NCBI GenBank assembly: GCA_013399855.1
Contig: VXAY01002602.1
Span: forward strand, 124,001 to 188,000
DNA: 64,000 nt
DNA from: Oxyruncus cristatus
Lineage: Eukaryota > Chordata > Aves > Passeriformes > Cotingidae
Direction: 5' to 3'
The first letter of the stretch is position 1. Each line of letters begins with the position of its first letter. The notes under the pieces are model-generated. The model did no database searches, had not been told where the DNA came from, and was given only the letters and a program-made list of their open reading frames with translations. The position numbers and the translations under genes were made by a program. Below are positions 1 to 11,330 of this stretch, piece after piece.

Positions 1-1028
1 AACAAGATGGGATACATTGGGCAAAAGTAAGACAGAAGTGCACATGTAAGCTGAGTGAATAAGTAAAGATAATAGAAGAGCAAGATAAAGAGCAATGCAC
101 AGCAAAATGTGAGGAAATACAGGCACACAGAGATCAATGCAATAAACAGGAGATCATGAAATTTAACAAAGACAAACTGGTATGCAGATAGCTCTAGCAG
201 GAAAGGGCAGAGGCGGAAGGAACTATAAAATATTTACATTATATTGTCTTCCTAATGCTGATTATATTCAAAAATATAATTACAATATGGAATTGCAATG
301 TTTTCAAGCTGCTCCAGATAGGCAGTCCTAGAAAAGACATGTTATAAAAATTCATCAGTGTAAAGTTCATGTGTTAAAGAATCAACATTTCTCAATGCAA
401 AAAAAAACCATCCTGCAGAAAAATGTAAATCCAGGTCTACCACCTTATTATTTTGTATTGTACTTCCTTCAAGAGAGACCGTATTTAAGCTGTCCTAATT
501 AGGCATTAAAGTTGATTACTATTATTATTATTACTCCTACTTCTACCTTCAAGATAATTCCATAGCTTTTTATTTGACTTATTTCCCACCCCCAATCTCT
601 TTGGAGTGTTAATGGAAATAATATCTGGTTAGAACAGACAGTATTTTTCACAAGAAGATGATCTCTTCCAGTTATATAAATGATGGGCAGTGCCAACGTG
701 GTTATAGAAAACAGGTACAATGGGGAAAATTAAATTATTTTATAAACAGCCGGACAAATTTTATCTCCTTTGTTTTACTCTGGAGGGCAGCCAACAACCT
801 TCTAACTGCCAAGAGTGGAAGGAACAGAGGGATGCATCCTTGGGTAGTATGCTTCAGGGATTTGCTTCTTTGGGGTAACAGTGAAATACTGGAGAACTCG
901 CAGAGACTACGAGGCTATCATATAGGAAGAGACATTGAAGAAAATTTTCACATGCTCCCTGTTTTTAGAAAACCAATGATTAGCAGAACACCTTCTGAAG
1001 ATAGAATTTTCCATTTAACTTTCATATT
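1..1028. other. unique AT-rich sequence, no gene seen
   Basis: No exon, RNA gene or recognisable repeat was found. A plus-strand open frame at 658-1050 encodes about 130 residues that match no family I know, and it runs into the CR1 tail at 1029, so it is probably chance. Codon use looks no different from the AT-rich background. Confidence 0.6.
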
Positions 1029-1157
1029 CACAGAATCACAGAGTGGGTAAGGTTGGGAGGGACCACAGTGGGTCATCTGGTCCCACCTTCCTGCTCAAAC
1101 AGGGTCATTCCAGAGCACATGGCACAGGATTGTGTTCAGACAGTTATTCAAAATTCT
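1029..1157 (-). mobile_element. CR1 LINE 3' fragment, 5'-truncated
   Basis: The left edge carries the complement of the CR1 tail (CACAGAATCACAGAG), followed by the complement of the conserved CR1 3' UTR: a GGTTGGGAGGGACC block, then a stretch related to 'ATCTGGTCCCACC...CTGCTCAAACAGGGTCA'. The element's 3' end is therefore at the left and it lies on the minus strand. Only the last ~130 bp survive, which is typical of CR1 because most copies are made by incomplete reverse transcription from the 3' end. There is no coding content. The copy is old, with several substitutions and an indistinct right edge. Confidence 0.85.
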
Positions 1158-2220
1158 GGGTTGAAAACTAAACCTTTAGTATCATGACAAGATTTCACAA
1201 GACTAAGAGGATGATGAGTCATTATCAATTTTGGTATGTTGTAAGGAATAAAATTATTTGGTCTTGCTTTATCTTACTCCTAAAAGTATTAAAGTTTTTC
1301 TTCTCAAAACTTCTGGATTGGCTGAAATTTCTTTTCCATTCTATTCAGTGAACAGAATAATTTTCCAACCAACAATGAATTCCTTACAGGATGGTTTAAT
1401 AGCTGCCTACCTTGCTGAGGTTCTGTGAGAATTAAGTGTCTAACACTGGTAGTAAGTGCTTTGAAGATGAAAATTGCAAAGTAAGTGCTAAATATAATTA
1501 CTGTTATTAGAGATACATTCCAATCTAAATGTTTCTTTGATTTTATAGTTGACATAGATTCCATTTGATAAAATAAGGAAAAAATAGCCTTTATAAGAGT
1601 GGTCATGTAATAAAAGTTCCTCTGACATGTCTTGCTGAGCAGCTCATAATGATTTGTAAGCAAAGAATCAAATGCAATTTTAAACAAACAAGTAGTCTTT
1701 CTGGTTTTAATAGAAATGCTTTCAAAGTAAGGTAGTATTTTCCATAAGTCAAAATGGCATGAAAAGGCATCAGATTTGAGAATTCTCCCAGCAGGAACCA
1801 GATCCTGACAGGTTTGTGAAGATACAACTCTTTTCCTTTACACAACCACACAAGCACCAGAAGTGCTAGCAGAAAAAGATTTAGATGTGTGTCTGAATGC
1901 CACATCAGGGAGCAAATTTAGTGGTTGGTGCACTACTCTGATTCGCAAAATTTACCAATCTGTTCTTTTATCTTTAAGAATGCGTTAACTTTATACTTGG
2001 AGAATCCCTAAGCAACCATGTGTCTTTCTGTGAGCACTCCTACTAGATTTATCAGTGCTTAAAGGACATCTGGGAATGAAATTTTGAGAGCTAAGGATGA
2101 GAAATAGCCATTCAGGCAGTGATGAGAGCTCCACTCCCTATCTGACTTAGGCATTATTTACAATACTGCCACAATACAGGTTTCTTTGTCTTCGTCTTCA
2201 CTAGACATACATGTTTATTT
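1158..2220. other. unique sequence, no gene seen
   Basis: AT-rich DNA between two CR1 tails. Minus-strand open frames at 1304-1687 and 1603-1905 overlap each other, have no recognisable domain, and show neither splice context nor codon bias that would support a gene. No repeat was identified. Confidence 0.55.
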
Positions 2221-2455
2221 CACAGAATCACAGAATCATTAAGTCCAAAAGGAACCCCTGGGTATCACGTACCCCCCGCCCAGGCAGAGTGACCTAGAGC
2301 AGGCTACACGGGAACACATGCAGATGTGTTTTGAATGTCTCCAGAGAGGGAGACCACGACAACTCTGGGCAGCCTGTTCCAGTGCTAAAGTATTTACAAT
2401 ACTAAGGGTCTGAACTGCAGTGTAAGCAACCCCCATCTCTATAACCCTTGCCTTA
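2221..2455 (-). mobile_element. CR1 LINE 3' fragment
   Basis: Begins with the complement of the CR1 tail (CACAGAATCACAGAATCAT) and continues through the diagnostic 3' UTR blocks 'GACCTAGAGCAGG', 'GTCTCCAGAGAGGGAGACC' and 'CTCTGGGCAGCCTGTTCCAGTGC'. It resembles the subtype at 1029-1157, so both may belong to one old CR1 subfamily. It is 5'-truncated and lies on the minus strand. The short minus-strand open frame inside it (2239-2436) is an artefact of the repeat. Confidence 0.88.
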
Positions 2456-4847
2456 ACAACAGTAAGTAATCTGGGGTGTTTTCTAACAAAATTAACCTGG
2501 TCATTTTTTTACTGGTTAAGTAAGTTTTTCTGGCAAAAGAAATGGAGGGATAGCACACATGGAATATTCTTATTTACTGTGGGGGAATAAGATATGGTTA
2601 TTTACTTGTATAGAATAACTGGTATTGTAAGACTTCTTTCACACTATAATGGGTCCTTATCTGCAGTGCTGGAGGTTATAGTCATCTAAAAATAGGACAT
2701 TCTAATACTGAATTGTGAGACAATTAAGATCTGTTGTGGAAATAATTATGTGTGAAAGTCTTGTTGTTATGTATCCTGAGGGCATCAAATATACCCTACC
2801 AAATAGGGAGAACCACAAAGGTCTGTGAGATATTATCAATATGAATCTCTCATGGCTGATGCCAGTCAGACTACACTTCTTTAGGTCTATTCATAAGACC
2901 CTATGGGAAATCTAAAGAAAGTCGAGTATCCAGACAAGTTCAATCTCCTGGGGAAAAAGGAAAAAAAAAAAGGAAGAGAGAATGGAAAGAAGCTTTTTAT
3001 GGTTATCTTTTCATTCAAGCAAGATTCTAGCAACATCCAATGCAAGATACAACTAGAATAATAAAAGCTAATGTTCCAGGAGTAATAATGACTACAAAAA
3101 TATTGAAAAATGAAATATAACCAATCTAATATATTTATCAGAATTCACATTACTAATAACAAGGTATTAATAGTATTGCAACTACTCCTCCAAACAGTAA
3201 GATTATTGCTATTCATTAAAAGCATATCTTTAATTCTTATAGTATAGTAGCAATCAGTGATTTCTATCATTTCTTCTAATAATAAAACACGGCTCCAAAA
3301 CCTATAACGATTGGGTGAAAGGCTTTGAAAGGATAAAAATGAGATGAATTACCCTTATCTTTTGGGATATCACTGTCTTCTATGGACACAAGGACTGCAG
3401 AGGGCACAGGGAGAGACTTTCACCTTTCCTGCTACCATCCAGCTTCTCACAAACTTGCACAGTGGATGCATCAGCATGATTTGCTTAGAAGAAATCTGTT
3501 TAACAGAAAAATGATTCCTCCTGGGAATTATAGCTGTCCCTCAGTATTCATTGATGACATCAAGGTCACAGTCTAATATGAAACTAAGCACTTTTTTTGA
3601 CTCTTTATTCTAATGATTCAGTGGACAATCAATATCATCTCTTATTTCCTAGGCAGGCAACAAACATTTCTAAGGAGGTTTAGTTTTAGGCACTATTTAA
3701 AAACACAAGGAAAAAAAAAGATTACATATTTTATTTCATTATTTTTATGTTGAACACTTTTTTTAACTATTACTCTTAACATTTTTTCTTCTTTTCCTTC
3801 TTTTTTTTTTTTTAAACCTTAAAATGCATCTATCATCAGTCCTAGGAATTTGCAAAAAAATACCAACTTCAACATGAGCCTAAATGAAGTCATGTCAATT
3901 TCCACAGAGACTGAAGGGGAATTTTGATAGACAGTGCTACAAGATCCGAAGCACAAACTGTAATTAACGTAAACATTCAGTTGTGTCAGTTTCCTTCTTT
4001 TTCATGAAAGATATAATTATTTTTCCTTTAATGATTACTTATTAATATTGTCATGATGATTTCAAAAATAAATATTCCTTTGTGTGGAAGACTACAGGCA
4101 AGTTGTTTGTTAGCATCCAATTTAATGACACAAGCTACAAATCTGGGTTTTTTTCCTACTCAGTTGTATGTATTCTTATGTTTATTCCAGGGATCATCTT
4201 ATTAAAATTATTAGTTGAATTATCAGCCTTTAGCATAATTGAGATTAAAATATCAAAAAAAAAAAAAAAGACACAATCTGAATTGAGAATTATCTTAGAG
4301 TTTGTGTCAATATAGAAAATGTAAATACATAGATACTAAGGAAATATATATTTAAAGAAATGCAGTACTTTTGCATGCAAATTTGATAGCAGCTTTCATT
4401 TGGCTAGTGCTTCAGTAAATCTAACAAACCAGATATCCACTTTTTCTTTGCTGGGAAAAAACATAGTGTCTTAATAGAATGAGTGTTCTGAACAACACTA
4501 TTCAAAGTCATTTCAGTCTCAGAAACATGATCACATTGCTACAAATCAAAGTGCAACAGACTGCAGCAACTAACAGTGTTGATCTGTGTTAACACCTAAA
4601 AGAGTTGTGCTTTACAGTTTACCACTTTACTGTAATTTCACGTGTGAAGTCCCAGTTGGGTCCCCATTCTGCTCTTGGCTATGTTGTGGGAAACCATCAA
4701 TCATCTTCATCGACATGATCATAATCTATGCAACATTAGTTAAGCCCATTTCCTAACTATATGCCAGATGATTGTAATAATTATATCTGTACTAGATTAC
4801 TCAATTAAAAATCCTATTTTCCCCATTCTTATCTTGATTATGGTGAA
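2456..4847. other. unique AT-rich sequence, no gene seen
   Basis: No exon or transposon recognised. It holds several A or T homopolymers, for example near 2955, 3802 and 4255. The open frames at 3382-3576 and 4082-4315 are short and of low complexity, and I treat them as chance. Confidence 0.55.
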
Positions 4848-4932
4848 CTCTCTCTCCCTCTCCCTCTCCCTCTCCCTCTCCCTCTCCCTCTCCTTCTCCT
4901 TCTCGTTCTCCTTCTCCCTCTCTCTCTCTCTC
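4848..4932. repeat. polypyrimidine microsatellite (CTCTCC/CTTCTC)n
   Basis: An 85-bp tract that is purely pyrimidine on the plus strand except for one G near 4905. The left part is a hexamer of CCCTCT type, the middle shifts to CTTCTC, and the right ends in a CT dinucleotide run. Long homopurine-homopyrimidine mirror repeats of this sort can form triplex (H-DNA) structures and vary in length between individuals. It lies in unique DNA with no gene nearby. Confidence 0.93.
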
Positions 4933-7900
4933 AACTAACATTCATTCAAAGCTGAAGAGGGTAAGAGACCATTTTTATTAGCTGGGTAAACCTAATTTAG
5001 GTCAGTGATTCCGAAACAAATGTTTTACAGCTTTTAAACAAATTAACCAGTGGTTTTGGCCAGAGGAAATTCAATAATAATGGGCATGGTAAGAGCTAGC
5101 TTCACTTTAGGGGTCAGTATCAGAACAGTCTGATTCCGACTGAAAAGAATAATGGCTATTATGTGATAAGCATTTCAATGGTATTTTGGTTTTACTTTTA
5201 TCAATTATATTATATTCTACCTTTTAATCAATAAAATGTTATATTTTAGTGCCTTTAAAAAACATGAGTTGTCCTATATTTCCCTTTCCAAACCAACACA
5301 TGTATGAACAGACCCCCATACAGTATATTTACATATTTATATATTTATATAGTTTGACATATATTTTATATTCACATTTCTGTAACATTAACATTTTATT
5401 TAGAAGTCTTCAGAGGTTTCATTTAAAAAAATAATTAAAAATCTCTATATCGTGTTTTCTTTAACATGGTTTTTTATTTGTACAACACTGTATATCACTA
5501 TGGCTCAAATGGGCCGTTATGGTCTCTTAGATATGTGTACTTAAAACCAAACCAGACCACAAACAAAAGCAAAAGTAAATACATGGTTTTGATGACAGAT
5601 TTCAATAGTTTAAAGACCACCTAAAGTCTATAGACATATTTAACTTTTGCTACTAAAACCACAGAAAATTAGAACTTGAGTAATTAGATTTAACAAAAGT
5701 CTCCCAAACATCCTGTTTTACCCTCTCTCACATCTCAAAGCCTTCTAGCACACTAATTTTTATTTACCCCATCAAACACATGTGAAATTAGGCTACTCTA
5801 TGATTAAAATTTTATATCATTAGTCTCAAACAGGTGCCTACATACTCATACTAAATAGTCACATTTGAACTTTGAATAAATTTTCATATTCTACAATTTC
5901 TACCTGACTTGAAACCTAAATGATGAAAAAGTTTATAATAGAGCAACATAAACACTGAAAAATAGGTTCTAAACCTTTACTGTTTGTAAACTATTTATGA
6001 GTCTAACTATTTTATTCCTACCTTGTTTTTTACCATTTGAGAAAATAGGTCTGCAGAGTTTATTTTTTTTTGCCTTCACATAATGCAAACGAAAACATTT
6101 CTCACTGGGTTATTATAGTCTAATTGGTCTGAAAATTACTGATGGTCCACACTTCTCTGGGAAGTGTTTTGCAGTTCATTCGTAATCCACAGTATTTTTG
6201 ATTTCAGTACAGATTCCAATTAAATGTTCAGCGATGGGAATGTGTGATTTGATAGTGAATTGCTATAAATGTTTATTTGTGTTGTTTACTTGGCAATAAG
6301 CACTGTCTGAGATTCTGCCCTGTGTGTGTGTGCAAACTTGTACTCAGTCAAGACTTCCTGCTGCTGAAAGAGTCGATGAAGAAGGTATATGAAGGCAGAC
6401 CTCAGCAGTGGTGACAAATCAATGTCAGACATACTCAGATCAGACTCCCCCTATTAACAGGAACAGCTCTCAATAAGCTTCCTCCTGCCCTGTGCTAAAT
6501 TTTGCCCTTGAAATGCTCACCTCTGAATAAACACCACAGCTCTAAATAAAAGACAACAATATGAAGTCTCATATTAATGTTATTTTAGACAGCAGTTCTG
6601 TATTTCACTGAACACATCCTTTCGTTGTTGCTTAATTGGTGTCATTATCACAAATGTCACGGTTACTTAATTTAATTACTTCTTACTCATACATAATACT
6701 AATTTTCTCTTTCAGAAAGCCAAATGAAGAAATGCAACTGAAAAGACAGTTTTGGTTTGGTTTGCCTTTTCTGTTCTGTAGGTCTTCTACATAGCTGATT
6801 TCAAGGAAATAGGTCTCAGAAAAACTGTTTCTTTACAAATAATTGTTTTACTGTCCTAGCATACTCACAGCTTTTCGTCTACTAACTGTCTGTACTAATC
6901 AGACACCAACTCACTTCAATGCTGAATCATACATTTATATTTGAATGTCTAAATCTTTTCATTACTATTAATCAAATGAATCGGGTTTCTGGATTGTGGT
7001 CTTGTGGTATTTCTGATTTTACCATATATCCTTACATAATGTAGAAATAATTACTTGAAAACATTTACCATGGAATGAAAACTACATCATAGTAGTCACA
7101 TCCTCAGTTTGAACTAGCTACGGAAGCTGCAAAAAAACCTCTCTCATACCCTGCCTTTTTTTTCTTTTCAAATAAATACTAAGTGTAGTGTAATGTATAA
7201 GTGATTCTATGAATCCATGGTTTTCTATGGCAAATAAAATGCTAAACACGGGGTTTGTTTCTATTATAATAGCTTCTTAAAGTTATTTTTTTTTTTTTTT
7301 TACTTTAAGTGGCTCTAAGACTCCACTGATATTAGTAAAGCTGAAGACAGTGACTTGCTTTCTGAAATGACCCCTGCCCTGAAGATGTGACAAACTAAAC
7401 ACACCAAAATACAGTGAGGGAAACAGAACTGCTTAGGGTCACAGGCAAATAAATTACCAAGGCAAATGAAGAATTGAGGGACTTTTCCTTACAGTTAGTT
7501 ATCTTTCACTGTCCCAAACCGAAACCCCTTTTTTATTGTCAGGAACTATAGCATACTTCCATTAAGATTTCATCATCAGTTTCTGTTCTGTCTTCCACTG
7601 ATGTCTGAGCATTTTCTAAGGCATGGCTATATGTACCAACGACCACACTTTAATATACAGCCCAGGAGTTATATTGAAATAATAGGTAAAAATTACTGCA
7701 GATTTTCTTAAAAAAAAAAATAAAATAATAAAAAAAATCAGGTGGCAACTTTATAAAGGTTTATACTGCTGCTTTCTTTTCCACAATATGTGCAGTGGAA
7801 GTCAATAGACCCCAATGAAAAGTCATGAAATAAAAGAATTTTAGCACTTACAGCACTCCCTATAGCAAGATTATTGATTCAAACAGTATTCAACTTTTAT

Positions 7901-8512
7901 GTTACAGTAAATAAAATGTGGTACTGCAGTATTCATGATGCTACAGATTACACATGGGAAGAGACTAACTTTAACGAGAGGAAGTTAAACAATATTTCTA
8001 GTTACTTGAACACGTTTGAATTTGGCTGTGGAGGAGGAGATATAGTAGCCTTTCTGAAGGTACAACTCTCATCTGAGAGGTTACAGGTATGTTGATGATT
8101 CCTACAGAAAGTCAGAATTTGATTTACTGTATAAATTAAATTGAACCTTTGATTTTGGTCTTTTTTTGTAGCAAGAAAAGAGATCCAATAAAAATCAAGT
8201 AAGTTTCTTATAATGTGAGACTGGAGAATTTATATTTACCCTGAAGTCTCTTTAAAATACAGTACATTTATAATGTGATATTCAAAGTAATAGAAAAATT
8301 TCTTTCTCCCTCACTCCTTCACCTCCTCTAACCCCTGTAAAAAGAGATGTTTGTACATCTGCACATCTGTTCAACCGCAGCAAAGGAAAAACTTCAGAAC
8401 TTCAGTGGGTTTATGTTTGGATAGAAAGTGCATGATCTTATATTGAGAAAAAACACAAAATGCATAGATAGACTACTTTGGAAAATGATTTAAGCACTCC
8501 AGAGTAAAGCTT
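4933..8512. other. unique AT-rich sequence, no gene seen
   Basis: No transposon or exon recognised. A T-run sits at about 7286-7304, and A-rich stretches at 7710-7738. The block around 6120-6560 is less AT-rich and less repetitive than its surroundings, with no long open frame. It could be a conserved noncoding element, but that cannot be told without a cross-species alignment. The open frame 7874-8095 matches nothing I recognise. Confidence 0.5.
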
Positions 8513-8558
8513 AGTCAAGTTAGGTAAAAGCATTTATACTTTTTTTCCTAACTTGACT
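8513..8558. repeat. perfect inverted repeat, 12-bp arms
   Basis: The left arm AGTCAAGTTAGG (8513-8524) and the right arm CCTAACTTGACT (8547-8558) are exact reverse complements, separated by a 22-nt AT-rich spacer. The inner flanks (TAAAAG against CTTTTTT) could extend the stem imperfectly. The site is unrelated to the CR1 tail about 170 bp downstream. It could be a cruciform or a remnant of a small inverted-repeat element. At 46 nt in all, it is too short for an ordinary microRNA precursor. Confidence 0.85.
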
Positions 8559-8724
8559 GGACTAAATTTGACTTTTGTTTTTATCCCTGTATATTCCTTC
8601 TCAGTGTTCTATTTTATTCTGCAAAAAAAAAAAAAAATAATACTGGATATTAACTATTTATACTATGATATCCATAAGGTCCTGTCATAGTTTGCACTTT
8701 AGAAATTGTGACTAACAAGGAAAC

Positions 8725-8823
8725 TTAGAATCCTAGAATCATAGAATTGTTTGGGTTGGAAGGGACCTTAGAGATCATCTAGTTCCAACTCCCCTGCCAT
8801 GGGCAGGGATACCTTTCACTAGA
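8725..8823 (-). mobile_element. CR1 LINE 3' tail, interrupted by LTR
   Basis: The complement of the CR1 tail (TAGAATCATAGAATTG) leads into 'GGGTTGGAAGGGACCTTAGAGATC' and 'CCAACTCCCCTGCCATGGGCAGG', the conserved end of the CR1 3' UTR. It stops abruptly at 8823, where an LTR beginning TGTAG starts. More minus-strand CR1 sequence appears on the far side of the LTR (9679-9830), so the two pieces may once have been a single insertion. Confidence 0.9.
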
Positions 8824-9666
8824 TGTAGCAACCAGACAATATAGAAATGCCAAAAGTAATGTTTTGCCATTGTTTCTGCCTGTCAAAACTTCCTACTGAA
8901 AATTCTCGGTCAGCTTTCTGCCAGAAGTTCTCACCAGAGCTTCCTGCTGGCACTGGAGCTGAGGCCCTGCAGCCCACAGAGGAGCCCATACTGGAGTAGG
9001 TGGATATCTGAAGAAAGCTGTGACCCTGTGGGAGTTCCAAGATGGAGCAGGGTCCTGACAGAGACCTCCAGCCTGTGGAGAGGGAAGCCCACACTGGAGC
9101 AGGCTTTTCCTGGGTAGGACTTGTGGCCCCTGTGGGGAACCCACGCTGATGCAGCTCATTCATGAAGGAATGCACCCCATGGAGGAGTGACCCACAGGAC
9201 AGCAGTTTCATGAAGAACTGTTGCCTGTGGGATGGACTCACATTGGAGAGGTCCATGAAGGACTGTCTCCTGTAGGAGGGACCCTGCAGGAGCAGGAGAA
9301 GGACTCCTCTCCCTGAGCAGCGGCAGGAACAACAACTGACTGTAACCCCTATTCCCTGTCTCCCTGCACTGTTGGGAGGGAGGAGGTAGAACATGGAAGG
9401 AAGGAGGGGTGGGGGGAAGGTGTTTTTAAGATTATTTTACTTCTCACTCTTTTGCTCTGATCCTGTTAGTAATAAATTCAATAATATCCCCACTTAGAAT
9501 CTGTTTTGCCCCTGATGGTGACCAGTAAGTGATCTCTCCCAGCTCTTATCTCAGCTCATGAATCATTCAGTTTTGGGTTTTTTTCACTCCTCTGTTCAGT
9601 TGCAGAGGGGAGGGAGAAAGTGGCTTTAGTGGGTTGCTGGCATCCAGCCAGAGTCAACCCACTACA
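8824..9666 (+). mobile_element. solo LTR of an avian endogenous retrovirus
   Basis: The block is bounded by TGTAG at the left and CTACA at the right, the TG...CA ends expected of an LTR. The middle (about 8960-9310) is built of imperfect units of roughly 40-50 bp, each with a 'CC-CA(C/T)-CTGGAGCAGG' core, and is richer in G and C than the host DNA. Further right come an AATAAA polyadenylation signal (about 9470), a 'TCTGTTTTGCCC' block, a 'GTGATCTCTCCC' block, and the terminal 'GGCATCCAGCCAGAGTCAACCC'. From memory this end is typical of an LTR family that is common in birds. No gag, pol or env lies beside it, so it is solo. Minus-strand open frames at 8819-9394 and 8893-9159 are passive readings of the repeat units. 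No target duplication could be matched across the ends. Confidence 0.8.
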
Positions 9667-9678
9667 CCATTCGCACAG

Positions 9679-9830
9679 CCTGGATTGATATGGGAGGCTG
9701 TCCTGACCCAGGTGTGGAACCTTGCACTTGGACTTCTTAAGCCTCATGAGATTCCCATGGGTCTGCTTCTCGGGCTTGTCCTGGTCCATCTGCATGGCAT
9801 CCTGTCCTTCAGATGTATCAACTGTGAAAC
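9679..9830 (-). mobile_element. CR1 LINE internal fragment (RT region)
   Basis: This minus-strand stretch aligns by eye with the RT coding part of the CR1 at 18726-19810. Shared blocks include 'CTTGCACTTGGACTT', 'CCTCATGAGATTCCCATGGG' and 'GGCATCCTGTCCTTC', which match about 19470-19590. In CR1 ORF2 this segment lies just downstream of the catalytic Asp-Asp box. It abuts the LTR on its left and fades into unique DNA on its right. The part of CR1 expected between this piece and the tail at 8725-8823 is absent. Confidence 0.82.
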
Positions 9831-10942
9831 TTAAGAGACTGAAGTATTTTAAACAAAATTTTACAATTATGTTGGTGAGAAAGTAATTTTGGAAACTAAG
9901 TGTGTAATGATAGTAAAATTTGATCTTCCACTCTCTTGAAACACAAAATATATCAAATCTTTCCATTGTTATGTCCTTCTGTGAGGATTTATGCAAAGTG
10001 AAATTGAATTTCAAACAACAATATAATATTTTTCTTTTTTTCTTTGGTTGTTTTATTTATTTCTTTGTGTTCTGTCAGCTACTATGTCTCTGTGGTTTTT
10101 TGGCTTTTTGTGGGAGAGAGTTTTTTATTTCTACTTCATAAACAGATCCTTATGAAGAAATGTTAGGAAAAAAAATAAATTCTAAGTTCCCTAAAGTGAC
10201 AAATATAGACAAAAAGCAAAGTCCACAAAGCAAATATGCAGTGAATTCAGTTGTAAAGCCTGGTGAAAATTTCAGCACCTATTCTGCTATAATAATTCAT
10301 TTATTATAGGCTTTGCAAAGGAAAAGGATGTCAAATTGTTTGGTAGAAAATTATAGATATGACAACATATTCTAGATCCTTGGGCTTTATAAATGAGTTT
10401 TTACTATACATGGTGCAGCATGTATCACTTGTCCTTCCACAGACTAGAAACATATGTATTTACTGGCATCTTTTTACACTTCTCCTATTGGGAAACAAAC
10501 CTTTAAAGCGAGACAGTAAGTTTTTCTCTGGATGATAATGACAGTTTCTGATGCACCCTCAGCGGGAGCTGGTGAAACTCCCTGAAATGCTCTCCTGCTC
10601 TTTTCTCATGACCCATCTGCTCCACAGGCCTATGTTGCTGGGTCTTGTCTAGAAGCCCACTGGCAGTCAGGTTGCTGCAACTCCATGCCCTCAGGTTAAC
10701 TAGTAGCAAGACTGAGCATGTATGCCCAGCAGACACAGAAAAAAAATATACATACAACATACATAAAAACATGTACACATGTATTTGTTGATGGTCACAC
10801 AAATCAAGAGAGACAGACTGCTGCACAGCTCACTCAGACAAAAATAAAAAGCATCAATGGCCTCATTCTTCTCCTCTCCGTGGTTGATCAGGATGATGGT
10901 CTGCTAATGGGAAACCTTTTCATATACATTAAGTTTGTATAT
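9831..10942. other. unique sequence, no gene seen
   Basis: Mostly AT-rich. A segment at about 10505-10730 is visibly richer in G and C and carries a minus-strand open frame (10503-10826) with no recognisable domain. No repeat family was identified. Confidence 0.5.
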
Positions 10943-11190
10943 ATCATAGAATCATAAAATCATAGAATATTTCAAGTTTGGAAAGACTAAGTCCAACTCC
11001 CTGCTCTATATAGGGCTACATAAAATTAAACCGTGTGACTAAGAGTGTTGTTCAGATATTCCTTAATGTCTGACAGTCTTGGTACCATGACCACTTTCCT
11101 GGGGAGCCTGGTTCTGACCATCCTCTGTGTGAAGAACCTTTTCCTAATGTCCAACTGGAACTTTCAAAACAGCTTCATTTCCTCATTTGT
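10943..11190 (-). mobile_element. CR1 LINE 3' fragment, diverged
   Basis: Starts with three copies of the complemented CR1 tail octamer (ATCATAGAATCATAAAATCATAGAAT). It continues with the degraded 3' UTR ('AGTCCAACTCCCTGCTC') and then the end of the coding region ('CTGTGTGAAGAACCTTTTCCTAATGTCCAAC'). Minus strand, 5'-truncated. The many substitutions suggest an old copy. Confidence 0.85.
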
Positions 11191-11206
11191 TATCATCTGA
11201 CACCAG

Positions 11207-11330
11207 TTATCTATATATCTATCTATGTGTGTATCTATCTATCCATCATCTATGGTGAACATCACCCATGTGTACCTATCTATAAAACCATATAAATAAA
11301 TATATATATTTATGTATATATGTATGATGC
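11207..11330. repeat. TATC/TATA simple repeats
   Basis: A degenerate TCTA tetranucleotide tract (11207-11253) is followed by AT-rich ATAAATATATAT sequence up to about 11330. It lies directly to the right of the CR1 fragment, on the side away from the element's 3' tail, so it is not part of the tail. Confidence 0.75.

Noticed and set aside
658..1050. 130-residue open frame, plus strand
   Set aside because: No recognisable domain, no splice context, and its end is CR1 tail sequence.
7874..8095. Possible exon with a Cys/Gly-rich end
   Set aside because: Short, matches no family I know, and no convincing splice sites with a partner exon.
8513..8558. Inverted repeat considered as a microRNA precursor
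   Set aside because: The total length and stem are too short for a typical pre-miRNA and the inner stem is imperfect.
8819..9394. 191-residue minus-strand open frame
   Set aside because: It lies inside the LTR, is built from the LTR's imperfect tandem units, has no known domain, and runs opposite to the LTR's own AATAAA.
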